The notes below the pieces were generated by a model. That model worked only from the letters and a program-made list of their open reading frames with translations, searched no databases and had not been told where the DNA came from. This document shows positions 35,343 through 43,685 of a DNA stretch of 64,000 nucleotides, one piece after another (within the stretch, counting starts at the first letter, position 1; every line of letters begins with the position of its first letter). The DNA is from Arcanobacterium_A bovis (GTDB lineage: Bacteria > Actinomycetota > Actinomycetes > Actinomycetales > Actinomycetaceae), in NCBI RefSeq assembly GCF_042655305.1, contig NZ_JBHSLR010000003.1; one strand, written 5' to 3'. The position numbers and the translations under genes are program-made.

Positions 35343-37574
35343 ATGAGACCTATTTCTATACAACACAACTACACCCAGGCGCGGCACAATCCACGCTCTC
35401 GGCGCAAATTGCGCAAAATCCTAGCGCTGGCACTCTCGCTACCGTTACTGTCGATGGCAACGGTAGCGAACGCCGTCGCCACCGAATCAGAACAAGATAC
35501 GGACGCGCTTTCGTTAATGAAGGCCGACAGCGCTAAACCAGCCACCGTGACTAGCTACAATTCGATGCAACTTGGCGCTGGACTAACGGAATCGATGCCG
35601 AAAGCCACCCTCACACCGTACGTTTCCCTCGACAATCGTTGTTTCACGATGCGTATTAATACTCCAGATGCAGCCAAGGATCCGAGCAGCCGCAAGTTCG
35701 TGAGCACTGCAAATATCGGCTACCCAACGAGCGCTGAGGAAGGGCAGGCCACCCCAATCGCTTTCGAGGCTACCACTTTGGGTCGCTACCGCCTCGTTGA
35801 CCAGCAAGGACGCCCACTTTTCGCCTCTATATTCGACGAAGTATGGGCTGGTACGAATTATGGAGATCGCGCGGATTGGACGATCACACCCGAGGGTGAC
35901 AATTTCAAGATCGTCGCCACAAAAACGGGTCAACAGTTGGGAACACGATTCGGAAAATTGGCTGTAGGCAACGCAGATTCCTACAAAAACACCACATTTT
36001 CGCTGATTCCAGCCAGTGGTTGTGCCCAAATTCCACACGGACAAATCAATATGATTTCCGAGCCAACCGAGCCCACCGTCAATCCAGACGGCACGTTGAA
36101 TGGCATCATTGATGCGCACCAACATCTACTCTCGGTATGGGGTTTTGGCGGGCATCTGTTCTGCGGAAAGCCTTTCCACCCAGGAGGAATCCAGGAGGCT
36201 TTGGCACCGTGCGAGTCGCATCGAATCGGTGCAGGTACGTTCTTTGAAATGCTCCTAGCTGGCACAAAGATGTATGGAAATGTTGACGGCTGGCCAACGT
36301 TCACCAACCGTCCAACGCCTACTGCGCTCCTTCACCAAACTGGGTACTACACCGGATTGGAGCGCGCATGGAAAGCGGGCGTGCGTGCGCTCAATGTTAT
36401 ATATGTGGGCAACCGAGTGATTTGCGATATTTACCCGATTAAGGGCACAAGCTGCAATGAAATGGAGCAAGTGCGCGCGCAAGCTGCTCAGATGCAAAAA
36501 CTGATCGACTACGTCGATGCGCAAAATGGCGGACCTGGAAAGGGATTCTTGCAGATCGCCCGCACTCCGGCGGATATGCGCCGTATCGTGGCAAGCGGAA
36601 AGATGGCAGTATCAATCGGCATTGAGGTGTCGGAATTATTTGGCTGCACCGGCATCACCAGCTGCTCAAAGGAAGATATTGATAAAGGCCTTGATGAGTT
36701 GGAGAAGATGGGAGTTTCCAACGTCTTCCCAATTCACAAGTTCGATAATGCTTTTGGTGGCACGCGATTCGACAATGGCACCACCGGCACGATTATGACC
36801 TTCGGTAACGTGGTATCGAATGGCACGTTCTTCCAGGTAGAGAAGTGCGAGGGTGACGGGCCTGCCGACCTTCCGCTCGTTATGAATAACGACAAGTTGC
36901 TCGAGGTTTACAAGAAGGTGTTTGGAAAGGATTACGACGGCGTTCTGCCGATTTATCCTTCCGGCAAGATTTGCAACCGCAAAGGGCTGACCGAGCTCGG
37001 CGAATACTTGATTCGCCAGCTCATGGATCGGGGCATGGTTATCAACGTCGATCATATGAGCGTGAAGACGATCAAGCGCACTCTCGAGATCACGAAAGAA
37101 GCCGGCTACCCTGGTGTGATGTCTAATCACACGTGGTCTGATCCGCTGTTCTATGAAGAGATCATTAAGCAGGGAGGATTCTACGCATCTTATTTGTCTC
37201 CTACCGATAAACAGGTGAACGATTGGCGCGCAGATCATAGCGTGACGCCGTCGTTGAACCATTTTGGTCTCGGCACAGATATCAACGGTATGGGTCCGCT
37301 GCCGGTAGCTCGTAAGGACGCCGCAACGAATCCTTTGAAGTACCCGATCACTGCGCCGTCGGGAGCAGTGTTTGACCGCAACGTGACTGGTGAACGCACG
37401 TGGGATTTCAACAAGGATGGCATGTCTCATTACGGCTTACTGGCAGATTACCTCACTGACCTGCTACAACAAGCAGGAAAGGACGCACCACAGATGAAGA
37501 AAGAGCTCATGAGCTCAACGGAAGCATACGTGCGCACCTGGGAAGGTGCAGTTGCTTATGGAAATAAGCATTAA
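35343..37574 (+). CDS. Secreted M19-like (renal dipeptidase family) metallohydrolase
   Basis: This 743-residue protein has a long basic N-terminus and a signal peptide (RRKLRKILALALSLPLLSMA, cleavage near ANA). An N-terminal beta-rich region of about 200 residues precedes the catalytic part, which begins GIIDAHQHLLSVWGFGG. The C-terminal half has M19-type elements: MVINVDHMSVKTIKRTLE, YPGVMSNHTW and HFGLGTDINGMG, with the HxH, aspartate and histidine metal ligands of the amidohydrolase fold. Its length is well above the 350-400 residues of simple M19 enzymes because of the extra domain. No anchor is visible. The substrate is unknown. Confidence 0.8.
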   Translation: MRPISIQHNYTQARHNPRSRRKLRKILALALSLPLLSMATVANAVATESEQDTDALSLMKADSAKPATVTSYNSMQLGAGLTESMPKATLTPYVSLDNRCFTMRINTPDAAKDPSSRKFVSTANIGYPTSAEEGQATPIAFEATTLGRYRLVDQQGRPLFASIFDEVWAGTNYGDRADWTITPEGDNFKIVATKTGQQLGTRFGKLAVGNADSYKNTTFSLIPASGCAQIPHGQINMISEPTEPTVNPDGTLNGIIDAHQHLLSVWGFGGHLFCGKPFHPGGIQEALAPCESHRIGAGTFFEMLLAGTKMYGNVDGWPTFTNRPTPTALLHQTGYYTGLERAWKAGVRALNVIYVGNRVICDIYPIKGTSCNEMEQVRAQAAQMQKLIDYVDAQNGGPGKGFLQIARTPADMRRIVASGKMAVSIGIEVSELFGCTGITSCSKEDIDKGLDELEKMGVSNVFPIHKFDNAFGGTRFDNGTTGTIMTFGNVVSNGTFFQVEKCEGDGPADLPLVMNNDKLLEVYKKVFGKDYDGVLPIYPSGKICNRKGLTELGEYLIRQLMDRGMVINVDHMSVKTIKRTLEITKEAGYPGVMSNHTWSDPLFYEEIIKQGGFYASYLSPTDKQVNDWRADHSVTPSLNHFGLGTDINGMGPLPVARKDAATNPLKYPITAPSGAVFDRNVTGERTWDFNKDGMSHYGLLADYLTDLLQQAGKDAPQMKKELMSSTEAYVRTWEGAVAYGNKH

Positions 37575-37739
37575 GCACCACGTATGCGTACCGCTAATGT
37601 TGCTGTGATTTTGCGGTGACAAAACCACAGCGGCGTTGCGGTAGCGATCTGCGGTGATGCTGCAGTTTTGCGATGGTGAATCTACCGTGGTGTTGCGGTG
37701 GCACGCCTGCTGCAAAAAACATAGCAGCAATCGGCACAG

Positions 37740-37803
37740 AGTGTGGGGTATGACGGCACGCGCGCTAAAGCGCAGTGTACGTCATACCCCACACTTCTTT
37801 TCT
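37740..37803 (+). terminator. Rho-independent terminator after the dipeptidase gene
   Basis: AGTGTGGGGTATGACG (37740-37755) pairs perfectly with CGTCATACCCCACACT (37780-37795), a 16-bp stem, followed by TCTTTTCT. Confidence 0.8.
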
Positions 37804-37930
37804 GCTGGTGGAGCGCTAAACGCGTGGTTTGGTGGGTATGAGGTGTGTTGGGTGTGGGGTTTGGCGGGCTTGCGGTTTGCTGGGCTCGCGGCGTGCCTAG
37901 TGTGTTGTTTGCCGAGTGTGCGGCTGGTTT

Positions 37931-37979
37931 TGATTGAAAATATAGACTCGCTCCGCTGAATCTATATTTGTTGCAATCA
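37931..37979. repeat. A/T-rich two-part hairpin
   Basis: TGATTG/CAATCA outer arms (37931-37936 and 37974-37979) enclose AAATATAGA/TCTATATTT inner arms (37938-37946 and 37961-37969). It lies just before the promoter of the lipoprotein cluster and could be a second terminator or an operator. Confidence 0.5.
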
Positions 37980-37984
37980 GGAAC

Positions 37985-37993
37985 TGTTATAAT
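37985..37993 (+). promoter_or_regulatory. Extended -10 promoter of the lipoprotein cluster
   Basis: TGT-TATAAT is a perfect -10 hexamer with a TGn extension, about 105 bp before the first lipoprotein gene. No clear -35 is visible. Confidence 0.5.
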
Positions 37994-38097
37994 CAACAAC
38001 GACTTAGTATTTCAGACTTTATATTTCAGAAATGACACTTTCCCCGCAATGAAGCAGGAGCGCCATAGGCGCTACTAAGAACGTGAAAGCTAGGATT

Positions 38098-39090
38098 ATG
38101 AAGACGAATAAAGTATTTGTAACATCGCTGGCAGTATGCGTCATGCTTGTAGGAGCGTGTCAAAGCGACACCGCAAAGAACGAAACTAGCGCCGTTGAGA
38201 AAACCCAGAACTCCAGCGAAACAGCTGCGTCTGGCCTAAATCTGAAAGCCGACGTCGATTTCAAAACGGGCCGAGTGACGCTACCTCTCGATAGATTTGC
38301 TGCCTCGAATGAAGAAGAGGCTCTGATCAACTCTGCAAGATCAGGCGGAATGGCTAAATGTGCCCATGAAAAACTTGGAATTCCATGGAAAACGCCGCTT
38401 ATTAAGGGCGACCCCGACGCTGCTGTGTGGAACGAACTTGGCCCATGGATCAAGGAGCGCGCAGAGCGGCTCGGCTACGCGATGAGGCCCATGACCAAGC
38501 CTTACGTTGGGCCAAAAGCAATGTCTCAAGAAGAATATGAAAAATCAATACAGTACGAACGGGAGCATCCGGTGATTGATCCCGATAATCCGAATTCACA
38601 AATTTCGGAACAGGATTTTGAAAAGATGCAAGAAGAGTGCTCATCAAACCCTGAAACCGATAAATACCCATATTCTGCAATGTATATACCCGAAGTTGGT
38701 AAAGTCGCGAGCAGTTCAGATGACTTTGGGCAAAGTGCCAAAATAAAAGCTGTTCTTGAAGAACTCAAGCAGTGTTATATAACGGCAGGCTACAAACCTA
38801 GTGAAGATTTCAGAGGGTCGATTGAAGGTGCACGGCCCGAAATTATTGATGCTGAGCAGATAAAGATGGCACTGGTAGAAGTTGACTGCAAAACGAAGAT
38901 CAATGCAGTTCCTCGCGTTGCTGAAGCCCTCGCCGAGTTGCAAGCACCAATGATCGAAAAATATGCCAACGAACTTGTTGAGAATCGGCGTCGGATAGAC
39001 GAGATGGTGCAACAAGCACGCGAATTCGTTTCGAAGAATCCTCAATACTTCTACGAGTGGAAAAGCACTAACACTAGTGTTGGATCGTAA
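38098..39090 (+). CDS. Lipoprotein paralog 1 of three, unknown function
   Basis: This 330-residue lipoprotein has a signal peptide with lipobox VGAC (C21). I recognise no named domain. It shares with the two paralogs nearby the pattern ASGLNLKADVDF...VTLPLDRF, the conserved KCAHEKLGIPW, an acidic middle with a cysteine (QEECSS), QCYITAG, and a helical C-terminus (CKTKINAVPRVAEALAELQ, MIEKYANELVENRR). Paired cysteines suggest disulfides outside the cell. The ATG at 38098 gives the most compact signal peptide; a GTG at 38083 is possible. Its stop shares a base with the next ATG. Confidence 0.8.
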   Translation: MKTNKVFVTSLAVCVMLVGACQSDTAKNETSAVEKTQNSSETAASGLNLKADVDFKTGRVTLPLDRFAASNEEEALINSARSGGMAKCAHEKLGIPWKTPLIKGDPDAAVWNELGPWIKERAERLGYAMRPMTKPYVGPKAMSQEEYEKSIQYEREHPVIDPDNPNSQISEQDFEKMQEECSSNPETDKYPYSAMYIPEVGKVASSSDDFGQSAKIKAVLEELKQCYITAGYKPSEDFRGSIEGARPEIIDAEQIKMALVEVDCKTKINAVPRVAEALAELQAPMIEKYANELVENRRRIDEMVQQAREFVSKNPQYFYEWKSTNTSVGS

Positions 39091-40031
39091 TGAACACACA
39101 CAAGAAAATGGCAATCTGCAAGGTGCGCACGGTCAGTCTTATTCTTTTGGCATGCTTGGGTTTATGCTCCTGCTCAGGATCGGTGGAGGAAAAATCCATT
39201 CCCTCCACCGAGCTTGACATTAAAGCGGATATTGACAAGGAACACTATTCGATCACGCTCCCGAGTGATCGTTATGCAAATATCCAAATGTTAAGTAGCG
39301 ACGAAATAATACTCCAATCCGCTGAATCCGCAGTCATTGCAGAATGCGCAAGAAATAAGCTAAATATCCCGATTATGGGCGTCCCCACTTGGAGACTCAG
39401 CGACGGTCAACCATTTGCTTTCACCGAATTTGGACCGTGGAATGTAAAAATTGCAGAAAAGTATGGTTTCTCGAATCCTTCTATGTTCAATGCCTTAATA
39501 CCTGAAACACGAATCAAAATTCCAGCAGGAGAAACAGACCCACTCGAACACAACAGCCAATTCACCGAGCAACAACGACAAACCGTCAACGACCAGTGCG
39601 CTAAAGAAGAAACATTAAATCATTTCAACACTCGCAAACTGGCTCCTCACGGCCCATGGACCGAAGAGCTGAACAACACGCGTAGCCAGCTATTAAAAGA
39701 CAAACGAGCACAAAATATAATCCGTGAATTGGATCAATGTTTTGTCCAAGCAGGACTTAAGATGAGTTCGGAAGTTCCTGGCTACGTTGAGGGAGTCATT
39801 CCAGATGAAATCACTCCAAGAAATCTTACAATGGCAGTCAAGGCAGCGCAGTGCCAAGAAAAACTCAACGCCACTCCACGCCTGGTAGAAATCTGGGCAG
39901 ACCTCCAAGCACCAATCATCACCAAATACGCCGACGAACTCATAGCCCAACGCCAAAAAATCGATAAGGCAGTAGCAGACGCAAAAGAATACATCAACGC
40001 CCACCCAGAACTCTTCAAACCACCAAAATAA
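39090..40031 (+). CDS. Lipoprotein paralog 2 of three
   Basis: This 313-residue lipoprotein starts in the stop of paralog 1 (TAATG). The signal peptide ends with LGLCSC, so either cysteine may be lipidated. It keeps the family elements: LDIKADIDKEHYSITLPSDR, ECARNKLNIPIMG, FTEFGPW, CFVQAGLKMSSEVPGYVEG and the C-terminal CQEKLNATPRLVEIWADLQ helix. Its last 165 coding bases are almost the same as those of paralog 3. Function is unknown. Confidence 0.8.
   Translation: MNTHKKMAICKVRTVSLILLACLGLCSCSGSVEEKSIPSTELDIKADIDKEHYSITLPSDRYANIQMLSSDEIILQSAESAVIAECARNKLNIPIMGVPTWRLSDGQPFAFTEFGPWNVKIAEKYGFSNPSMFNALIPETRIKIPAGETDPLEHNSQFTEQQRQTVNDQCAKEETLNHFNTRKLAPHGPWTEELNNTRSQLLKDKRAQNIIRELDQCFVQAGLKMSSEVPGYVEGVIPDEITPRNLTMAVKAAQCQEKLNATPRLVEIWADLQAPIITKYADELIAQRQKIDKAVADAKEYINAHPELFKPPK
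39852..40016 (+). repeat. 165-bp gene-conversion tract, copy in lipoprotein 2
   Basis: This segment matches 41375-41539 with about eight differences by eye, far closer than the rest of the two genes. It encodes the C-terminal helix of the lipoprotein. Confidence 0.85.
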
Positions 40032-40163
40032 TTAAACATTCAATTAATGGAAATATTTATCAAAATCGCTTCCATTAGGATCGAGTGTGCGCTACCATAA
40101 TTGATAATTAAGCAAACCGCTTAATTACCAACGAAGAAAACGTCCTTATCATAGGAGATAAAG

Positions 40164-40589
40164 ATGAACAAAAAAACTAGAAGCCTTAAAGCTTCCATCG
40201 CAGCAGTAACACTCGCTGCAACCAGCCTAGTCGTGGCAGCACCAATCGCAAGCGCAGGAACTGGAGCATGCCCACTCGGCGCATCATGCGTATGGATACA
40301 CTATAATTATGATGGTATTGCAGGCGAAAATTACAGCCATTCCTCACCAGTCCACGCTAGCCGAGATAATAACACCAAATCAGCAGCCGCGAATGGCAAA
40401 TCATGCTACGCCACACATTTCTACGATTACCGCTGGGGCAACAGTGGATCATATTTCACTTTATACAGTAAGTATATGAAAGGGTCCAACTACCAGGATC
40501 CCAACCTTTCAAACGGTGCAGGCGTTGGCCCATACGCTAATGAGAATTGGGCAGATCGCATCAGCAGAGTAACCTACGACGGTTGCTAA
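40164..40589 (+). CDS. Small secreted protein, peptidase inhibitor I36-like
   Basis: This 141-residue protein has a signal peptide (LAATSLVVAAPIASA) and a mature part of about 110 residues starting GTGACPLGASCVWIHYNYDG. The CPxGxxC opening with aromatic and glycine-rich strands (YDYRWGNSGSYFTLYS) and the closing NWADRISRVTYDGC resemble the I36 inhibitor / beta-gamma-crystallin-like fold. Four cysteines could form two disulfides. GGAGAT supplies the ribosome binding site. It sits between lipoproteins 2 and 3. A protease-inhibitor or bacteriocin-like role is possible but unproven. Confidence 0.75.
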   Translation: MNKKTRSLKASIAAVTLAATSLVVAAPIASAGTGACPLGASCVWIHYNYDGIAGENYSHSSPVHASRDNNTKSAAANGKSCYATHFYDYRWGNSGSYFTLYSKYMKGSNYQDPNLSNGAGVGPYANENWADRISRVTYDGC

Positions 40590-40648
40590 ACCGAAAACCT
40601 CGGCACAAGTCAAGCACATCGATACGTCACAAAATGAAAGTTACTTCA

Positions 40649-41554
40649 ATGAAAATAAGATTCTCTAAACTGATTGCTTTGTCCGTTTCGCTAACGCTAT
40701 GCGCTTGTGCCTCAAGTTGCTCAGCGGGCACTGAAGAAAAAGAAACCTCTTCAGCGCCCGCTGGGCTCAACCTTAAAGCAGACATAGACAAAACGAACTT
40801 CATGGTCACACTCCCATCAGACCGATACAACCTCACCGAATCCGACCGCCAAACACTTCTATCAGCAGCAAGCGTAGCCACTGCAAAATGCGCTCGAGAA
40901 AAACTCGGTATCCCCTGGGTAGGCTGGCGCATCACAGATATGGCTGATGGAAAAAACATCGCCTTCACCGAATTCGGCCCCTGGACAAAAGCACTCGCCA
41001 CCCAAAACGCATTCGACAATCCTTCATTAACCACCACTCATACGCAAAAACCAGCGAATCACCCCGGCAATCTCAACGGAATGATCCCTGACGATCAAGT
41101 AAAGAAAATGCGTGATACTTGCAAAGACGAACCAGACGTTTCCAAATTCGAATTTGAAAATATAGCACCCAGCGGCCCATGGACCACTCCTCTTGCAAAT
41201 ACCAGATATGAGCTGATGAAGGATCAGCGAGCACAAGCAGTTGTCAAAGAAATTGAACAATGCTACGCAGAAAAAGGACTTCAGTCTAAAAAAGAAGCAC
41301 CTGGATACGTTGAAGGTTTCACCGCTGAAGATCGCACACCTCAAGCTTTCGCAGCCGCAATCAAAGCAGCAGAATGCCAAGAAAAACTCAACGCCACCCC
41401 ACGCCTAGTAGAAATCTGGGCAGAACTCCAAGCACCAATCATCACCAAATACGCCGACGAACTCATAGCCCAACGCCAAAAAATCGACAAGACACTCTCA
41501 GACGCAAAAGAATACATCAACGCCCACCCAGAACTCTTCGAACTGCCGAAATAA
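40649..41554 (+). CDS. Lipoprotein paralog 3 of three
   Basis: This 301-residue lipoprotein starts at the ATG at 40649, where GAAAG lies eight bases upstream; another in-frame ATG at 40634 has no ribosome binding site. The signal peptide has Cys-rich lipobox candidates (LCACASSC). Family elements are ASSC...GLNLKADIDKTNF, VTLPSDRY, KCAREKLGIPWVGW, FTEFGPW, QCYAEKG and APGYVEGF, and the C-terminal helix nearly identical to paralog 2. It is separated from paralog 2 by the small secreted protein. Function is unknown. Confidence 0.8.
   Translation: MKIRFSKLIALSVSLTLCACASSCSAGTEEKETSSAPAGLNLKADIDKTNFMVTLPSDRYNLTESDRQTLLSAASVATAKCAREKLGIPWVGWRITDMADGKNIAFTEFGPWTKALATQNAFDNPSLTTTHTQKPANHPGNLNGMIPDDQVKKMRDTCKDEPDVSKFEFENIAPSGPWTTPLANTRYELMKDQRAQAVVKEIEQCYAEKGLQSKKEAPGYVEGFTAEDRTPQAFAAAIKAAECQEKLNATPRLVEIWAELQAPIITKYADELIAQRQKIDKTLSDAKEYINAHPELFELPK
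41375..41539 (+). repeat. 165-bp gene-conversion tract, copy in lipoprotein 3
   Basis: This is the partner of 39852-40016, same orientation, 1523 bp away. Differences are clustered near 41488-41500. Confidence 0.85.
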
Positions 41555-41733
41555 AATCGGCCATCAAATTTAGCGGGAACCAAAAGATAGGATATTTACC
41601 AACACATAATCACCAATCTCTGTTGTGTGGGGTGGCGGCATAGCCACCCCACACCAAGCCAGACCAACGCCCATAACAGTCACCTAAATCGTTTTGCGCC
41701 ACAGCAAAACCCGAACGAACAATTGGAAAAACC

Positions 41734-43008
41734 ATGAGTCACGAAGAAGCAACTACCAGCACAAGTGATAATAAGAAGAAAAAGTTCATGTGGATATTCC
41801 TCACGGTATTCATATCCTTACTTGTGGTGGCAGGAGCATTCTTTGCGGGCACATTTGTTCACTCCAAAAACGAAGAAGCCATTGAGAACTCTCAGTACAA
41901 GCCAGAAGTCACCGCGAAAGTTGAAAAGCGGAGCTTCCCAGCAGTCATGGTTGAAACTAAAGGCAAAGCTTCTCTCGGAGCCTCGCGCGCCGTCGTTGTC
42001 ACTGCCTCTGAGGGTAACCAGGCCGTCGTCACACGCGTTACCCGCAACGCCGGAGAAACGCTCAACTCAGGGCAAACACTCGCTTTTGTGTCGGGTCGGC
42101 CAGTAATTGCGCTTGACCTGCCATTCGATCTCTACCGCGACATCAACGAAGGCAATGACGGGGCGGACGTCAAAGAAGTCCAGCGCGCACTTGCTCGCCT
42201 TGGACTCTACAAAGGAAAAATCACCGGCGTTTACGACGCTCGTACTGCGAACGCAATGAAAGCACTGTACAAACGGGTAGGATCCACCCCGCCGTCCACG
42301 GGAGTATCACCGGCGGGTGCCGCGCCATCATCAGGAGCCTCGGCAACTCCAGCTCCTGCCAGCGCACCAGCGTCTAGCAGCGGCGAAGGAAGCGTGAGTA
42401 CAGAGGCAGCACCTGCACCAGCACCGACGCTACCTGCGGCTCCACCGTTGCCGCCGATCCGGGCAGCAGAATTCATCTCGCTTACCGCTGGCCCAGCAAC
42501 TATAGTTTCAATCGCGGGAGTAAATCAGCACATCACCCCAGAAGCTCCACTCGCCAAACTTCGCTCAGGTCAAGCCGTTGCCGTTGCGCGCGTGAGCGTT
42601 GCAGATATTGCTTCATTCGGCGTAGGCGCAACCGTGGATATCACTCAATCGGGTTCCACGAGCACTGGTCAGAAAGTGAGCGTTATAGGCGTTAGCGAAT
42701 TCCATCAAGCCTCCGAAGGCGAGCACTCGCAAGTACCTGGCTACGACATTACCGTGGCAATACCCGGCGAGCAGTTCCAAGACGGACAAGAAGTTGTGCT
42801 TACCGCTGCTAGCACAGCAAACGCAACAGAAGGAAACGCAATTCCAATCACAGCGCTGCGCGAAGAAGCAGGAAAAACATACGTAATCCTGAAAAATGGC
42901 AGCGAAAGCAAGAAAGTAGAAATAAAAGTGGCGCGCATTTCGGAGGGATTTGCGCTGCTTGAAGGCGATACGCTCAAGACTGACGACGCTGTGGTTGTAG
43001 CAAAATGA
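41734..43008 (+). CDS. MacA-like adaptor with peptidoglycan-binding domain
   Basis: This 424-residue protein has one N-terminal membrane anchor (FMWIFLTVFISLLVVAGAFF). An early barrel-like part (VTRVTRNAGETLNSGQTLAF) is followed by a PG_binding_1 domain (GNDGADVKEVQRALARLGLY), a Pro/Ala/Ser-rich linker and a second adaptor-like beta region. This is the actinobacterial form of the adaptor that works with MacB-type transporters. The stop overlaps the ATPase gene. It would link the ABC transporter to the cell wall. Confidence 0.85.
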   Translation: MSHEEATTSTSDNKKKKFMWIFLTVFISLLVVAGAFFAGTFVHSKNEEAIENSQYKPEVTAKVEKRSFPAVMVETKGKASLGASRAVVVTASEGNQAVVTRVTRNAGETLNSGQTLAFVSGRPVIALDLPFDLYRDINEGNDGADVKEVQRALARLGLYKGKITGVYDARTANAMKALYKRVGSTPPSTGVSPAGAAPSSGASATPAPASAPASSSGEGSVSTEAAPAPAPTLPAAPPLPPIRAAEFISLTAGPATIVSIAGVNQHITPEAPLAKLRSGQAVAVARVSVADIASFGVGATVDITQSGSTSTGQKVSVIGVSEFHQASEGEHSQVPGYDITVAIPGEQFQDGQEVVLTAASTANATEGNAIPITALREEAGKTYVILKNGSESKKVEIKVARISEGFALLEGDTLKTDDAVVVAK

Positions 43009-43685
43009 GTGTGCTTCACCTGCGAGACATTCGCAAAACCTACAATGTAACGCCGCCAGTGCCAGTCCTCCACGGCGTCGATCTCGACGTTGATGCTGGT
43101 GAAAAGGTTGCAATCCTCGGCTACTCTGGTGCCGGAAAATCGACGCTACTCAACATCATGGGGCTACTCGACGTTCCGACGTCGGGCACCTACGAACTCG
43201 CTGGTCACGAAACACAATCGTTGAGCGGACGACGCCGCGACCATCTTCGCTCCGACGTCCTCGGATTCGTGTTCCAAGACTACCATGTGCTCGGACACCG
43301 CACCGTGGCGGAAAATCTCGACCTAAAACTCTCCATAACCGGTATTCCACATGCGGAACGAGAAGCAGCAATCAACGATGCGCTGAGCAATGTGGGGTTG
43401 CTCGAACGAAAACACTCACTATCACGCCTGCTGTCCGGCGGAGAAAAACAACGACTCGCCATTGCGCGTGCCATCATTACTCACCCGCAAGTACTTCTTG
43501 CCGACGAACCCACTGGAAACTTGGACTCGCTCAACGCAAAAATCGTGCTTGACCTGTTCGATCAGCAAGCCGCCAAAGGCGTGGCTATCGTAGTAATCAC
43601 TCACGATGACCGGCTCGCACGCTGGGCAGACCGCGTAGTGCACCTGCGTGATGGCAAGATCGATTCGATGGAGAGCGGGCAATGA
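43005..43685 (+). CDS. MacB/LolD-type ABC transporter ATP-binding protein
   Basis: This 226-residue ATPase has Walker A GYSGAGKST, signature LLSGGEKQRLAIARA, Walker B VLLADEPTGNLDS and H-loop VVITHDDR. LSGGE and the LDS after Walker B place it in the LolD/MacB group, which transports lipoproteins, peptides or antibiotics. It overlaps its neighbours on both sides by four bases (ATGA). It partners with the FtsX-like permease that follows. Confidence 0.93.
   Translation: MSVLHLRDIRKTYNVTPPVPVLHGVDLDVDAGEKVAILGYSGAGKSTLLNIMGLLDVPTSGTYELAGHETQSLSGRRRDHLRSDVLGFVFQDYHVLGHRTVAENLDLKLSITGIPHAEREAAINDALSNVGLLERKHSLSRLLSGGEKQRLAIARAIITHPQVLLADEPTGNLDSLNAKIVLDLFDQQAAKGVAIVVITHDDRLARWADRVVHLRDGKIDSMESGQ

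Larger units (their letters stand above)
37575..38082. other. Intergenic region of 508 bp with a strong terminator and a hairpin
   Basis: No gene is supported. The left part is rich in short GCGGT/GTTGCGG repeats, the middle holds a strong terminator (37740-37803), then comes a G/T-rich stretch with many GGTTTG/GTGTG words, an A/T hairpin (37931-37979) and an extended -10 promoter. Confidence 0.6.

Noticed and set aside
37654..37959. Possible 101-residue gene after the dipeptidase
   Set aside because: It spans the strong terminator stem and reads low-complexity G/T-rich DNA.
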